Shown here piece by piece: positions 35,441 to 46,028 of a DNA stretch of 64,000 nucleotides. This DNA comes from Acanthococcus lagerstroemiae. Its lineage: Eukaryota; Arthropoda; Insecta; Hemiptera; Eriococcidae. Position 1 is the stretch's first letter. Each line of letters starts with the position of its first letter. The stretch lies in NCBI GenBank assembly GCA_031841125.1, contig CM063110.1, positions 25,353,626-25,417,625 of the forward strand, given 5' to 3'. Made by a program: the position numbers and the translations under genes. The notes under the pieces are model-generated. The model was given only the letters and a program-made list of their open reading frames with translations, was not told the origin of the DNA and made no database searches.

Positions 35441-37930
35441 CAACAATCCAGAGTCGGTTATTTTAGCCTATAGTCTAATAATTTTACTTAGGAAATATTT
35501 TTTTCTAGCGAGGGCCAAGGGCTGCGGCCGTCAGCTGTATATTTTTACGTCGGAGTTATCCAATTGTGCAACTGAACCGGCCCAGGGGGAGATTTCCCCT
35601 TTTCCCCCTGGGTCTACCCGCCCCTGGGCTAAAACAATTTATGGTGGATTTTTTTTTTTCTCTTCCAAGTTGTAGGTCCTTACCTATAGCATTGTTGGTT
35701 CTTATGCGTTTATGAGTTCTGCTTACAGTATTGTGGGTTATTACATCATATAGCATTGTTGGTTCTTCTATTTCAGATACCACAGCAACGCTTCGTCTTT
35801 CCCAAAAGTAGTTTGGAAGTTTTACCAACCTCTACCCTTGGCTTTCTGCAAAGTTGTACTATTATGGATAGCGGACGTTTTTGTTTTCTTATGCTGTTGA
35901 TATCCAGTACTGCCATCGCTTCCACTTCCGTGTCTTCATTTTCATGTTTGGGTACTCGTTAACGAAACTCAGTTTTCGTGTCGGTATCCGAGAAACTCGT
36001 GTTGACGATCTTTCATTCGGGTTTGGTTTTTTAATTCACGGAGTCTGCTTTTTAATCATAATTCGGTGTTATTTCGGTTTATCATTTCGGTCGCGCGACG
36101 TTCTTACTCTTACACATAGGAATGGCCGATGCTGCGTACACCGAAATCGAGACACGAAACTCGTTTGGAATCGCCCGATCTCGTATAATAAAAATCGGTG
36201 AAATTAAGTTTTATTCGTTTTTAATTAGTTTCCCGTACATTCCACGAGCGATTATGTAAAAGTAAAATTTATTTCCGAAGAAGCTGGTCGGATTATCTCT
36301 CTGTATGAAAGCGTTTTCATGCTTATTGCCGAAGAAGAAACGAACGGCGTTGAATATTTTCGCAATACATTGTATTTTTAATTAGGATTATATCAACGTT
36401 AACAACTGGAAGTGAACTTCTATTTTCCGACTAATGGGATGTAGGTTGTATTCATCCTTGATATGATATTGCTTTACATAATACCGTGATAATAACGAAA
36501 CGGAATTTTTCATTCCACGTAAACTTCTCTCTCTTCCCTTTGTATATATGTAATTTTTTTTCCATCTCGAATTGGCTCTGGATAATCAGAAAACGTTTCT
36601 GGATTTAAGGTGAGCCGACAATTAGTGTGGTGAATCGTGTATCCGACAGTTTCTCTCTGAAGTCTCTTAAAGCGCATGAATATACGTGTATAGTTTTTTC
36701 CTTTCATTTATTTGTATATGCGTGTGGCGTGCATACATATACATATGTATGCCTGGAAACTGAGTTTAAAACTGAAAGATCTGACAGCTGATGAAGCGAA
36801 TCGGGTTAAAGTCTGTAGCCGAGGCGCTGCTGCCTGATCTCGGCGTATAATATTGGGCCCACTGCTGTTTCGATGGAATGTTGTACAAAACCGTCGCTCT
36901 TTGTATCTCTCTTTTTTCGTTACTGACGTTTGTACTCCCTCTGGGCATGCCAACGTGACCATTAATATTCTAATAATTTATTCTTGCGCGTTGTAATCCG
37001 TATACCCAGAATTAAACGCTTTTTCGTCTTCCCGAAAACAGCGCAGCGCTTTTTTCGTCCCGGGTATGTGGGATCATATTACGGGCACCAGATCTGTTAT
37101 TTTGGACAGTTTATCGCCGAAGAAGCGAAAAATGATTGAAAGGCAAGCGTGGCAAGTAGGTTACGTAGTTGAGCTTCGGTATATGGATTCCGAGGAGTAA
37201 AGAGGTGCTGAGCACGCGTTGGTAATATACTCTCGATCTAATTAAGCTGGCTCGAGAAGTCGTCAGGCCGAGTCTTATTCTCGTTTCATCAGGTCAGGCT
37301 GTTCAGTTTGATGTGATGAAGTGCGTGGCTCGCAGGCTGGCAATTCCACTTTTATAACTTAATTTGTTATTTCCTGCCACCCATACCTCGTTATATAGAA
37401 TTAGAGTAGATAAGACGGATGTGTTTGCCAGGTATACTGGTTGTCTCCTGAAGGTAGATAATACCAAAACCTACATAGTTGATTACCGGTGGAACTTCGT
37501 GTGCAAAAAATGTTGGGTAAACGTGGATCCACTGCTCGGTATTTTGAAAATGTGTGGTGTGATGTGTATGTAAACAAGGTGAAGGACCTTCCACGTGTAT
37601 CAAACCATTCGTGTTTCCTTTTCGCTGTCACTAACAAGAACACGTGGAGTGGTTCCAAGCCAGAGGTCTGACTCGGGTATCTCAGTTTACAGTGCAAGAT
37701 CTCTCCTGGTCTTCAGTTGCGGGAAATAAGAGCCACGGACAAACATGGATGATGGGTTCCGATGGAGAAAAAGTCGGGCGTACTGCTACTTAATGACTAG
37801 CTACAACATTCAAAACCTTCATGGTGTTATATCGTAAACTTACTTGGGTAGATACTGTAGACATCTTAAAACTTTTGCATTTGTTTCACTGATTTAGATT
37901 GTGGCATTTTTTCATGAACGACCCGGAGAG
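35441..37930. other. Non-coding stretch with one GC-rich hairpin
   Basis: CCCAGGGGGAGATTTCCCC and its facing CCCCCTGGG near 35583-35614 can fold into a short hairpin. A GTTGGTTCTTATGCGTTTATG-type direct repeat of TAGCATTGTTGGTTCTT occurs at 35686 and 35750. No supported exon in 2.5 kb. Confidence 0.45.
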
Positions 37931-38410
37931 GGCGGTTCCGAGTTGAGTCCCGAAGCATCGGAGATAAGAACAAGAAATGTCCGAATTGAATCCCGTTGTG
38001 GCGGGGGATGAGACGAAGGAATATCCGAATTGAGTCCCGTACTGGCAGGCACAAATTTTGCGACGAGGTGTAATCTCGAATTTCTCAGCTCGTGTTCAAC
38101 GGTCTACATAGACGCAACTTTCCGAAGTGTTCCAACTTTGTTCTCACAGCTTTGCACCATACATGGTTTCAAGAATACAATACGTACGTCCCTCTTGTAT
38201 TTTCTCTTCTTCTGAGCAAAACAATTGGCGCCTACGAAACAGTCCGCCGAAATGTTGTGAATGAGATCATTGACCTTGGCTTGATCTTGGAACCCTCAGA
38301 ATTTTTCGTTGATTTCGATCAAGCCATCCATAGTGTAGCGCGTAACGTATGACCTGCTATTTCCACGAAATGGTGTCTTTTATATCTGGGGCAAAGCTGG
38401 GGGCGTCGAA
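37931..38410 (+). pseudogene. MULE transposase remnant with its 5' terminus
   Basis: From 38090 the plus strand reads VYIDATFRSVPTLFSQL, then TIHG, a frameshift, and VPLVFSLLLSKTIGAYETV, GLILEPSEFFVDFDQAIHS and a C-L-x-x-L-G-Q-S-W segment in shifting frames. This matches the MULE (Mutator-like) transposase core, where the first D (YIDATF) and the second D (DFDQA) are catalytic. Directly upstream, 37931-38050 holds three copies of a GA(A/G)TTGA(G/A)TCCCG motif beginning with GGCGGTTCCGAGTTGAG. That terminus is shared with the elements at 2016-2770 and 50087-51753. The copy is cut off at about 38415, where an R1-like LINE lies. Frameshifted and inactive. Confidence 0.8.
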
Positions 38411-38424
38411 TCCAGAACCTGTCC

Positions 38425-39795
38425 TTACCCCCGGTCCTGGAAACTACCCTTTCGAGTATCGCATCAGTGACCGAAGGGACGCTTTGAGGCCGGCCCGAGG
38501 CCCCATTTCTTCTTCCCGCAACGGTTCGCGCGTCCTACCAGGGCCACCATGGGGTTCCCTACTGACCAAGGTCTGCACTCCCTGAGCGCTCGCCTGGAAT
38601 TCAGGTCCCCCACGGTCGGACGCACTGCCTCTTCACTCACCTCTCACCTCCTCGTCTTGGTCTGTGTGTCGACGCAGGCAGGTGGTGACGACGGGTGAGC
38701 CCTGCCGGTGGGTCCGCAACACAGCTGCAGCAGCTCTTCTAGGATGGTACAGAGTTCTCCTGAGTTCTCCTCATGTTCGATGGTGTGGGCCGAGCTCGGT
38801 GAATCGCCGGCCCTCTGTCTCGACCACTCCGTCTGCATCTTCTTCTTCATGATGGCCGAGACAAAGGCCGACACCCGGTTCCAACTGCTTCCGTTCTTCA
38901 TAATCTCCGGAACCAGGGTGTCCGGCGCGAGACGGCTGATCACGCCGTCGTCGTCGTTGATGCTTCCTCTTCTTCCGCCGCCGGATCGATCGATCGCTGT
39001 TGTGGCCGTCCCGCGCCTCTCCTGCTCCCGGGCCTCACACTCGAACAGGGTGTGCCAAGGTGTGTCCTCCGCCCCTCGATCACACTGTGCGCACACGGGG
39101 CCCGGCGCTATCGACATCCGATGTAGGTACGTGCCGAAGCACCCGTGGCCGCTCAGTACTTGGGTGAGGTGGAAGTTCAGCTCTCCGTGCGATCTTCCTA
39201 CCCATCCATCGAGGTCGCGTATCAGCGCTCGGGTCCACTCGCCTTTGGTCGAATGGGCGAGCGCGTCTTTCCACTTCCGAAGCGTGTCCAGCTGGATGAC
39301 TCGCTGGACCTGAAGTGCCTCCCGTTTCGTCTTCGCTTTCTTCTTCGCACCGTATACTGCCGCTGGTTCGCCGACTTTGAGTTCGATCGACGGTATACGC
39401 GCTAACACGCCTACTGCATCCGAAGAAACAGTGCGGTACGTACTGACACTCCTCATCGCGGCTTTTCGCTGGATTTTCTCAATCTCCGCTCTCCTGTATG
39501 GTATATCGATGGCGTCGGCGAATACTGGCGCCCCGTATAGAAGGACCGACATGATGACGTTCCTGTACATCTTTCTTCGCTGCTCTCTCGGCCCCCCTAG
39601 GTTCGACATCAGACGGGACAGCTGTCCGGCTACTCGATCCGCCTTCTCAGCTGCCTGTCGAAAGTGCTCTCGGAAATGCAACTTCCCGTCGAACCACAGC
39701 CCCAGGTACTTCAGGGCTGTACAGAGCCCAATCTCCACACCTTTTAGGACAAAGGTTCTTACATAAGGCGCGCCTTTTCGCAGTCCTATGTAAAG
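38425..39795 (-). pseudogene. R1-like LINE ORF2 C-terminus and 3' region
   Basis: A 364-codon minus-strand frame (38644-39738, open to about 39795) begins after the RT palm. Motifs in order are LKYLGLWFDGKLHFREH, EKADRVAGQLSRLM, YRNVIMSVLLYGAPVFAD, IEKIQRKAAMRSVSTYRT, VSSDAVGVLARIPSIEL, then a zinc-finger-like CAQCDRGAEDTPWHTLFEC (C-x2-C-x8-H-x4-C). These are characteristic of the R1/TRAS-type ORF2 C-terminus, downstream of reverse transcriptase. It is 5'-truncated at about 39795; the APE and RT catalytic motifs are absent. The 3' region (about 38425-38640) is shared with the fragments at 10.3 and 29.0 kb. The long intact frame and moderate GC content suggest a relatively recent insertion. 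An R1-like clade is inferred, not proven. Confidence 0.85.
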
Positions 39796-39808
39796 TCAAA
39801 TTTATAGG

Positions 39809-40406
39809 CAGGGACGTACTGAAGAGTTTATCCTGGGGCGAGGAGGAGGGCAAAAATTGTGAACGACCCAACTGACTCAACTCAAAATTTCCAAGTATCA
39901 AAGCATCAAAGTAAATTGGATTTTCCCAACTGATGACTCAACTCAAAATTCCCAAATATCAAAGCCAAAAAGAAAAAACTTTTGACTTGTTGGATTTTCC
40001 CAACTTCTCCACTCAATTCCCAAGTGTCAAAGGTAGCAAGAAAGAAAATACGTTCACTGACTCATTGGATTTTCCCAAATGATGACTCAACTCGAAATTC
40101 CCAAATATCAATGCAAAGAAAAGACTTTTCTTTTGACTTGTTGGATTTTTCCGTGTTTTCGACTGAATTCCCAAGTTTCAAAGCAAGCAAAAAAAAACAA
40201 CAACAACAACAACTTTTGATTGACTTATTGGATTTTTCCAACTTGCTGACTCAACTCGGAATTCCCAAATATCAAAGTAAAAAAGAAACCTTTTGACTTG
40301 TTGGATTTTCCCAACTTCGCCTGACTGAAATGGTAAATTTTCCCAGCTGCTGAGTGAAAAATTCTTAGGGGTGTAGTTGTCCCCTACCCCTATCTGTGCG
40401 TCCCTG
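39809..40406. mobile_element. hAT-type non-autonomous element with internal minisatellite (598 bp)
   Basis: A perfect 8 bp target duplication, TTTATAGG, lies at 39801-39808 and 40407-40414. The tips are CAGGGACG and CGTCCCTG. The interior (about 39866-40330) is a tandem array of about five or six diverged ~90 bp units around the words GACTTGTTGGATTTTCCCAA and CTCAA.TCCCAAATATCAAAG. A CAA run lies at about 40197-40213. Non-coding. Confidence 0.85.
39866..40330. repeat. ~90 bp minisatellite inside the hAT-type element
   Basis: Units alternate a TTGGATTTTCCCAACT half and an ACTCAACTCGAAATTCCCAA half. Unit length varies because of A-rich spacers. Confidence 0.75.
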
Positions 40407-40414
40407 TTTATAGG

Positions 40415-41437
40415 TCAAAGAAAAGTCAAATATTTTGATTTTCCAAATTGTGTAGACACCCTGCAAATGTATGACCTTATAGATCTATCGATACCCTTAA
40501 ACTGAAGTCTCCACCATAATTTTCCAGATTCTAACCACCTTTTTACTTTCATAGCATTTGTCGTTAGATATGCTGCAGCTTCTTCACTTAGGTTCCAGAA
40601 TTAATTTTAATAGTTATCTTCCCTCCTCCTAAACCATTCAGGCTCCACGAGGGAAAGGCTAATTCTGGTTATTCTAATTTTCCTCGGGTTCCAAATTGTT
40701 TACGAGATTCGAAAGTCAATTTTTTGGGCAGGATAGCCAACCAAGCTCTGAGTCGCTAGTTTCGAATATCGTCTCAGATTTTTATCTGACCCCTTCCAGA
40801 GCACTATCGTAATACGAATTCAGCTTCTCCGGCGAAAAATTGCACGAAGTATCGAAATTGGGGCGGTTTTGTGTCGTTGATTTCGAATATCGCATCCGAT
40901 TGTTGATCTGGACTAAATTTAAGCTCCTGTTCTTTTTCAGTTGAGAAATTTTTACGGCCTTATTTTCTATTAGCAACCCTTTGAATAAATAAAACTGTAT
41001 TTTTACCCTATTCGGTGGCTTTAATTAGAACGGGTGAATTCCGAGTCAATCGTTGCTTGTCCTACGCTCTTGCTACCTCATTGGTCACGCTAGGAGGGAC
41101 AGGATCCAGAAATTACCCCTAAAATGGAATGCAGCGACCTCGTAAACCTGTAAACCAATTTTCGAATTTTATTCTTTCACGCCCTTCTTCAGGGTCGGTA
41201 TTAAGACACACAAAAGAAAAAAACTATGAAGTCGTTAACTGACATCGCGCCGCGCTGCACGCCAAAGAGCGCGTTTTCATTTCCATCATTAAATTTTTAC
41301 ACCCTTTCTGCCACAGCTCCACAGGCACACGATACTAAAAAAAAAAGTTTGTGGAGTCATTGACGATATTCGCCGCTCACGATGTTCGAAAAATTTGACC
41401 TCCCCCTTCACTTTGCATGTGTAATTTGTATTTGAAG
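40415..41437. other. Non-coding stretch, nothing recognised
   Basis: Only short shared words with other CAGGGTG-type repeats (GTGTAGACACCCTGC near 40452). No supported exon. Confidence 0.45.
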
Positions 41438-41500
41438 GGTCTGGAAAACCTGGAAAAGTCAGGGACAATCATTTCCGAACAAGAATGGACACCCTGTATT
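41438..41500. repeat. CAGGGTG-type repeat end
   Basis: TGGAAAACCTGGAAAAGTC and GGACACCCTGTA reproduce the terminal vocabulary of the 14-15.7 and 20.9 kb elements. The other end was not located. Confidence 0.4.
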
Positions 41501-42120
41501 AGATTTATCTTTATAGCAAGATACTGATCATGACAGCAGAACTTACTGCCGAGCAGGATGAGTATGTATAGTTCTTATGAGTATCAGATTCATGGAACTT
41601 CCTCGATGAAGCTGGAATGAATTCAGTAAATAGGTGTCATAGATGATTTGAACAGGTTTCGAACTTCCTGTTCTGTTCAGTGGAGTTTCAAGTTTCACGC
41701 AGTTGTGTTTTAATGGAAATTGATTGGTATAGTGGTAGTGGAGGAATGATTCTGTGATATTCTGCTTTCTTAAATTAGTGTTATATTTACGGAGTTACAA
41801 ATTACATTGCTGTCTTGATATCTCCTAACTAAGGTGTATCGTAAATAGGTGCACCTAAATTGGAAATGAACCAGAGATTACAATGACCTTGATGCTGGAG
41901 TGGTGATTGAATGAACCTGTGAACGGATATTTGTAAAGCATTGCAAACTGGTTGATCAGTTGTGCGCCGATCAGAGAAATTCTCAAATGACATACGAAGA
42001 CCCGGTATTCGCCCACCATAATTGATCCTACTATTTCCCGAAAATTCGCGCTATTAACTGAATGACGAAAACGGCGATGGATGCAACGTTCGTCCGCGGA
42101 AGAGGCTAACTGTCCATTTG

Positions 42121-42125
<5 letters not shown>
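41501..42125. other. Non-coding stretch, nothing recognised
   Basis: No exon or bounded repeat seen. Confidence 0.45.

Positions 42126-42168
<43 letters not shown>
42126..42168. repeat. (GA)n microsatellite
   Basis: About 17 uninterrupted GA units follow a short GAAA-rich lead. Confidence 0.9.
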
Positions 42169-42173
<5 letters not shown>

Positions 42174-42435
42174 GAAGAGATGGTACGATAGAGAAGATTA
42201 TAATACCAGATTAGGAATTTTTATATCATCCGTTATAGCCGGAGAAATGTTGAACTATTCCCATTCCATTCGTATAAAAGGTGGGGTGCTTATTATGGTT
42301 GACAGGCTGTACAAGGTGAATCCTATATGAAGATGGTGATGGAAAGTTTTTAAACATATAATCTCGGGAACCCGCTATGAATATAATATGTCGCCTTCGG
42401 ATCCTTTGTGAAAGAGACGAAAATAACGCAGTCGG

Positions 42436-42616
42436 GATATTCTCCAAGATTTTTGTATTCCTATGTTTACTTAACCCGTCGATGATCTATTATCACCATC
42501 ATTTCGCACCCTGGAAAGTCGCCGCAGCCGAGATATTCACTAAGATTTTCGTATATCTCTGTTTACTTAACCCGCCGATGATCTATTATCGCCACCATTT
42601 CGCACCCCGAAAAGTC
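42436..42616. repeat. Tandem duplication, 96 bp period, two copies
   Basis: Copy 1 starts GATATTCTCCAAGATTTT at 42436 and copy 2 GATATTCACTAAGATTTT at 42532. Both contain GTTTACTTAACCCG, GATGATCTATTATC and ATTTCGCACCC. About 85-90 percent identical. The array keeps one open frame (42377-42826), but no protein family was recognised. Confidence 0.85.
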
Positions 42617-43648
42617 TCTCGGGTGCCAACGGCTTATCGATCGTGCACGCCTGTAAACGGCGTTTATTCGCCATCCGTTATCATCTGTAATGCCGAACAA
42701 TACGGGTCTGTGGGTCTCTACAGTATTCCATTCGATTTTGTTCTTTTTTTTTTTTTTTTTTTGAATTTTTCCAACCCGCTATGTGTAGGAAAATGTTTCA
42801 TTGTCATCGTTTCCGTTTTACCCTAATTCATCAATAGCGAAACCGGTTAAATGAGGATATGAAAAGAAGGCTTATTGGAAACGAAAACGCGCCGAAAAAA
42901 TTCGCCCTTCGGGGTTTCGAATCATTTAGGATTTATTGTATGCATAGAACCCACACGTGGGACGGTTTGTTTCGTTTTTACCTATAAAAATAGAAGATAT
43001 CTCGCGCAGCCCAGTTTCGCTCTCCTCTCCGATCTCGCTTTTCGGTACGCCTTTGTCCGCGTGTTTTTTCCATCGGGAATCCATTTGGGTTGACGGTTTT
43101 TCTTCGTGTCACGCGGTCTCTAAACCACGGTTTCGCCGTTTTTGTGGGAGCTCGTTGATGTGTTATCACGTAATTCGCTCTTCTCTTTTTGATTTCCCGT
43201 TCGGCCGATGATAAAAAGGCCCGCTGGAATTCCAAATCGCCGTCTACCTTTTGTGCCGGAATCGATCAAGGATGATCGCATCATAGCTGGTTCTACCGTA
43301 GGTATCGTCTTCGTTGAAGAAAATAAATAATCGATAGCGTCATCTTACGATGTCCTCATTGTTGCTTAGGCTCACAGTAAGATTGTGGGAGCAATATTAT
43401 GTATTCATTTATCTACCGGATATACTTATGAACTGGACTGGATTGACTCATTCATCGTTGTATTCGGGTTACCGGTAGGGTTATTGTCAGTGATCATGCG
43501 AAACTGTATGGAGCTCACTGATCTGGTATTAATGCTCATATCCGTTGTCAGTGATATTGAAAATCGATTTAATCGATAGGTATTTCGCTGTAAGATGTAC
43601 CTACATCTATATGCAGTCATGCTGAGTGGGTTGAGCACGGCCCGGTAG
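42617..43648. other. Non-coding stretch, nothing recognised
   Basis: A T18-19 run lies near 42745. No supported exon. Confidence 0.45.
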
Positions 43649-43649
43649 C

Positions 43650-43970
43650 ATCCACAATCCACATAGTGTAGTGTGTTAACGGAGAGCTGTGTCCTCGACC
43701 CGATTGGACCCCAGACTGTTATCAAACACAGGTTCGCTTGGCTGAATAGGGGAATGACACTTTGGCTTTGTTTACATATTTTGCCCCCAAGTTTGATAAA
43801 ATTGATAAAATCCACAATCCACATAGTGTAGTGTGTTAACAGAGAGCTGTGTCCTCGACCCGATTGGACCCCAGACTGTTATCAAACACAGGTTCGCTTG
43901 GCTGAATAGGGGAATGACACTTTGGCTTTGTTTACATATTTTGCCCCCAAGTTTGATAAAATTGATAAAA
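43650..43970. repeat. Nearly perfect tandem duplication, 160 bp period
   Basis: Two adjacent 160-base copies start at about 43651 and 43811 with TCCACAATCCACATAGTG. They differ at a single internal position that I can see (GTTAACGGAG versus GTTAACAGAG). The very low divergence implies a recent duplication, or an assembly duplication. Confidence 0.95.
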
Positions 43971-43975
43971 TGACT

Positions 43976-44365
43976 GAATGATTTTGCGATTTTTTGAAAG
44001 TTAATCCGAGTTTTTGGCAATCGGTGTGGAAGAGTTGACTATTATTATCAAATTTAATTAGAAATAACGTAAATTCAAAATACGTAATTCTAAATGTTAA
44101 GCTACTTACTAGTATAGTCAATTTTCAAATTGTAATCATTCGCGATAGAATGTTCGAAATTATACGGAAGTTGCTTTATAAAAATGTGAATACCGTTTCC
44201 TACAAATTTCATTCTTATCATTTTCCACGTAATTTCACTTATTTTTGAGAAATTTCGACATAAATGGAAAAATTTGTTAACTTCCCATTAGACTATATGT
44301 ATTTCATTTTGGTTCTTTCTCCCAATATTGATAAGGAGCATTCTGGTGACGTCATCTGTCATTGC
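43976..44365. other. AT-rich non-coding stretch
   Basis: Nothing recognised. Confidence 0.45.
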
Positions 44366-44367
44366 TT

Positions 44368-45117
44368 TAAGCCGGATCCACACTATGCCGATCGGCAAAT
44401 GCCGAATATAGTCAGGGCATTGAGTTGGCACGGCTTTGTTATGCCGCGCTATGCCGCGCGGCACAAAATTTCGATCGGCAAAATGTAGTGCAAAATGTCG
44501 GTCTCACAGGGTTGTTGCCTAACAACTTAACGTCCTCACAGACTCCATCCGAGTTAAGAATCCCCCCTCTTTTTTCTAATTTGCTCTTTACCTGAGTCCT
44601 GGAATCCGCCATTCGAGCATTACACCTCGGAGAGGCTGTTAGGGCTGTCTTAGCCCTCTTCCCTTCTGTCAAAAAACCGGCCTAGGTCGAAAATTCTGGC
44701 GAGTTGCTATGTGGACTCGAACCCGGGACCTCCGGATTCTGAGACCAGCGCGCTATTTACTCGGCCAACCAGACCTCTATCCGAGTGAAGAATGCTGGTC
44801 AATCAAAATTCAGTAGGCGTTTGGGTATACCGAAGGAAAAGGAAATTACGTTGATTCACACTATGCAACGAAGTGCAGCAGATTAAAATGAAGTCTTTCA
44901 AATGAAATCAATTCCCAATTCATTTTCTCAAGCTTGCTGATAACGATTGAAAATTAGTATCAATTTTTTCTCGGCAATTTTGTAGGGATGCTAAACACTG
45001 CGAACGTCTCTTTGATTGACGGGCATTCTTAACTCGGATGGAGTATATAGTCGGCTTTTGCCGATCGGCACTCGGTAGTGCTGACTTGTCCCGATCAGCA
45101 TAGTGTGGACAAGCCTT
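44368..45117. mobile_element. TIR element carrying a nested SINE (about 750 bp)
   Basis: The left end AAGCCGGATCCACACTATGC and, on the minus strand, the right end GGCTTGTCCACACTATGC are inverted copies. Both are followed by a GCCGATCGGC palindrome. A further inverted pair, CTCCATCCGAGTTAAGAAT at 44543-44561 and its inverse at about 45026-45044, lies inside. The boundary bases are uncertain by a few positions and the target duplication is unresolved. No transposase. Confidence 0.6.
44562..44778 (-). mobile_element. tRNA-derived SINE, full-length copy B
   Basis: It is bounded by a 15 bp target duplication with one mismatch: ATCCGAGTTAAGAAT (44547-44561) and ATCCGAGTGAAGAAT (44779-44793). On the minus strand the head reads GGTCTGGTTGGCCGAGTAAA (A-box region), then CTGGTCTCAGAATCCGGAGG and GGGTTCGAGTCC (B box). 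The body has GGCCGGTTTTTTGACAG, GAGGGCTAAGACAGCCC, GAGGTGTAATGCTCGAA, GCGGATTCCAGGACTC and AATTAGAAAAAAGAG. It is the same family as copy A at 30.6 kb and the fragment at 4.7 kb. It inserted into the surrounding TIR element, so it is younger than that element. Confidence 0.9.
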
Positions 45118-45228
45118 TATATTTGAGTAAATAAATGCTTCTTATTGGGATACCGGAAAACTGATTTTGACTGAGGGACCAATTGCGTGAATCTCAGATG
45201 ATAATTATATCTATCAATGGTAGATATG

Positions 45229-45590
45229 ACGGGTCATTCTCCAGAAACTGAGAAGTTTCCAGCAAATTCTGAACCCTAACTTTCGCGATTTTTCGGGGTG
45301 GAATGGGGAGTTATATTTTGAGTTACACAGTAACAGCCGCCTTGAAGTCCACCAATCCCATTTATCTGACAGGACAATTACTATCTTGTGAATGGAAAAT
45401 GCATAGGGAGGTGGCCTTCATCGTAGATGTTACTTACCATCTTATCGTAATACCTGTTATATTATTTTGAATTTTTGTTTCAAGTTTTTTCTTTTTCTTC
45501 CCCCCTCCCTCCCAAGAAATTAGTATTATTATTCAGAAATATTAAAAGTATAAAAAGTTCAATTTGCTGTCAGTAGGGTTGCTAAACGTC
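45229..45590. repeat. GGGTCATTCTCC-type element, partial copy 2
   Basis: A direct-orientation match to 29301-29640, beginning GGGTCATTCTCCAGAAAC. The right-hand end of the family is missing. The sequence then runs into TTGCTAAACGTCCAG(T)ATTT and related CCGGAC-rich repeats up to 45670. Confidence 0.65.
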
Positions 45591-45852
45591 CAGTATTTTA
45601 CCGGACCGTCCAGTATTTCGTCGACTTGTCCGGTGAAAAGTAAAAACCTTTACCGGACAATAAAAATGCCCGGTATTTTCAAAAATTCGTAAAAAATAAA
45701 AAAAAAATTATCATAAATAACGTACTTTTTCGGTATTTTTACGTGTCCTCTGTTTATTTTTCTACGTTTTTGTGAGTTCTTTATGTCTGTGTACTTTTTT
45801 CTATATTTTTTATGTAAAAAGTAAATAGAACCCCCTTTTTTTTGCTTGTTGC

Positions 45853-46017
45853 CAGTAGCGTAGCGTCGGGGGGAGGGGGAGGGACACGTGCCCCTCTTGT
45901 ATTTTTACATAGTCCTCTAATATCAGCGACTTAAAAAAAAATTCAATTTTTGACTTTTTCTCCCTTGAAACCCTTATTGTGCCCCCCCCCCTTGGGAAAC
46001 CCCTAGCTACGCCACTG
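45853..46017. mobile_element. hAT-type MITE (165 bp)
   Basis: A perfect 8 bp target duplication, CTTGTTGC, lies at 45845-45852 and 46018-46025. The ends are CAGTAGCGTAGCGTCGGGG and CCCCTAGCTACGCCACTG. The CAGTGGCGTAGC type of terminus is typical of hAT MITEs. The interior holds a C10 run at 45982-45991. Confidence 0.9.
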
Positions 46018-46028
46018 CTTGTTGCAAA

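Noticed and set aside
38708..39313. 201-codon plus-strand open frame
   Set aside because: Antisense shadow of the R1-like ORF2 C-terminus, whose motifs are clear on the minus strand.
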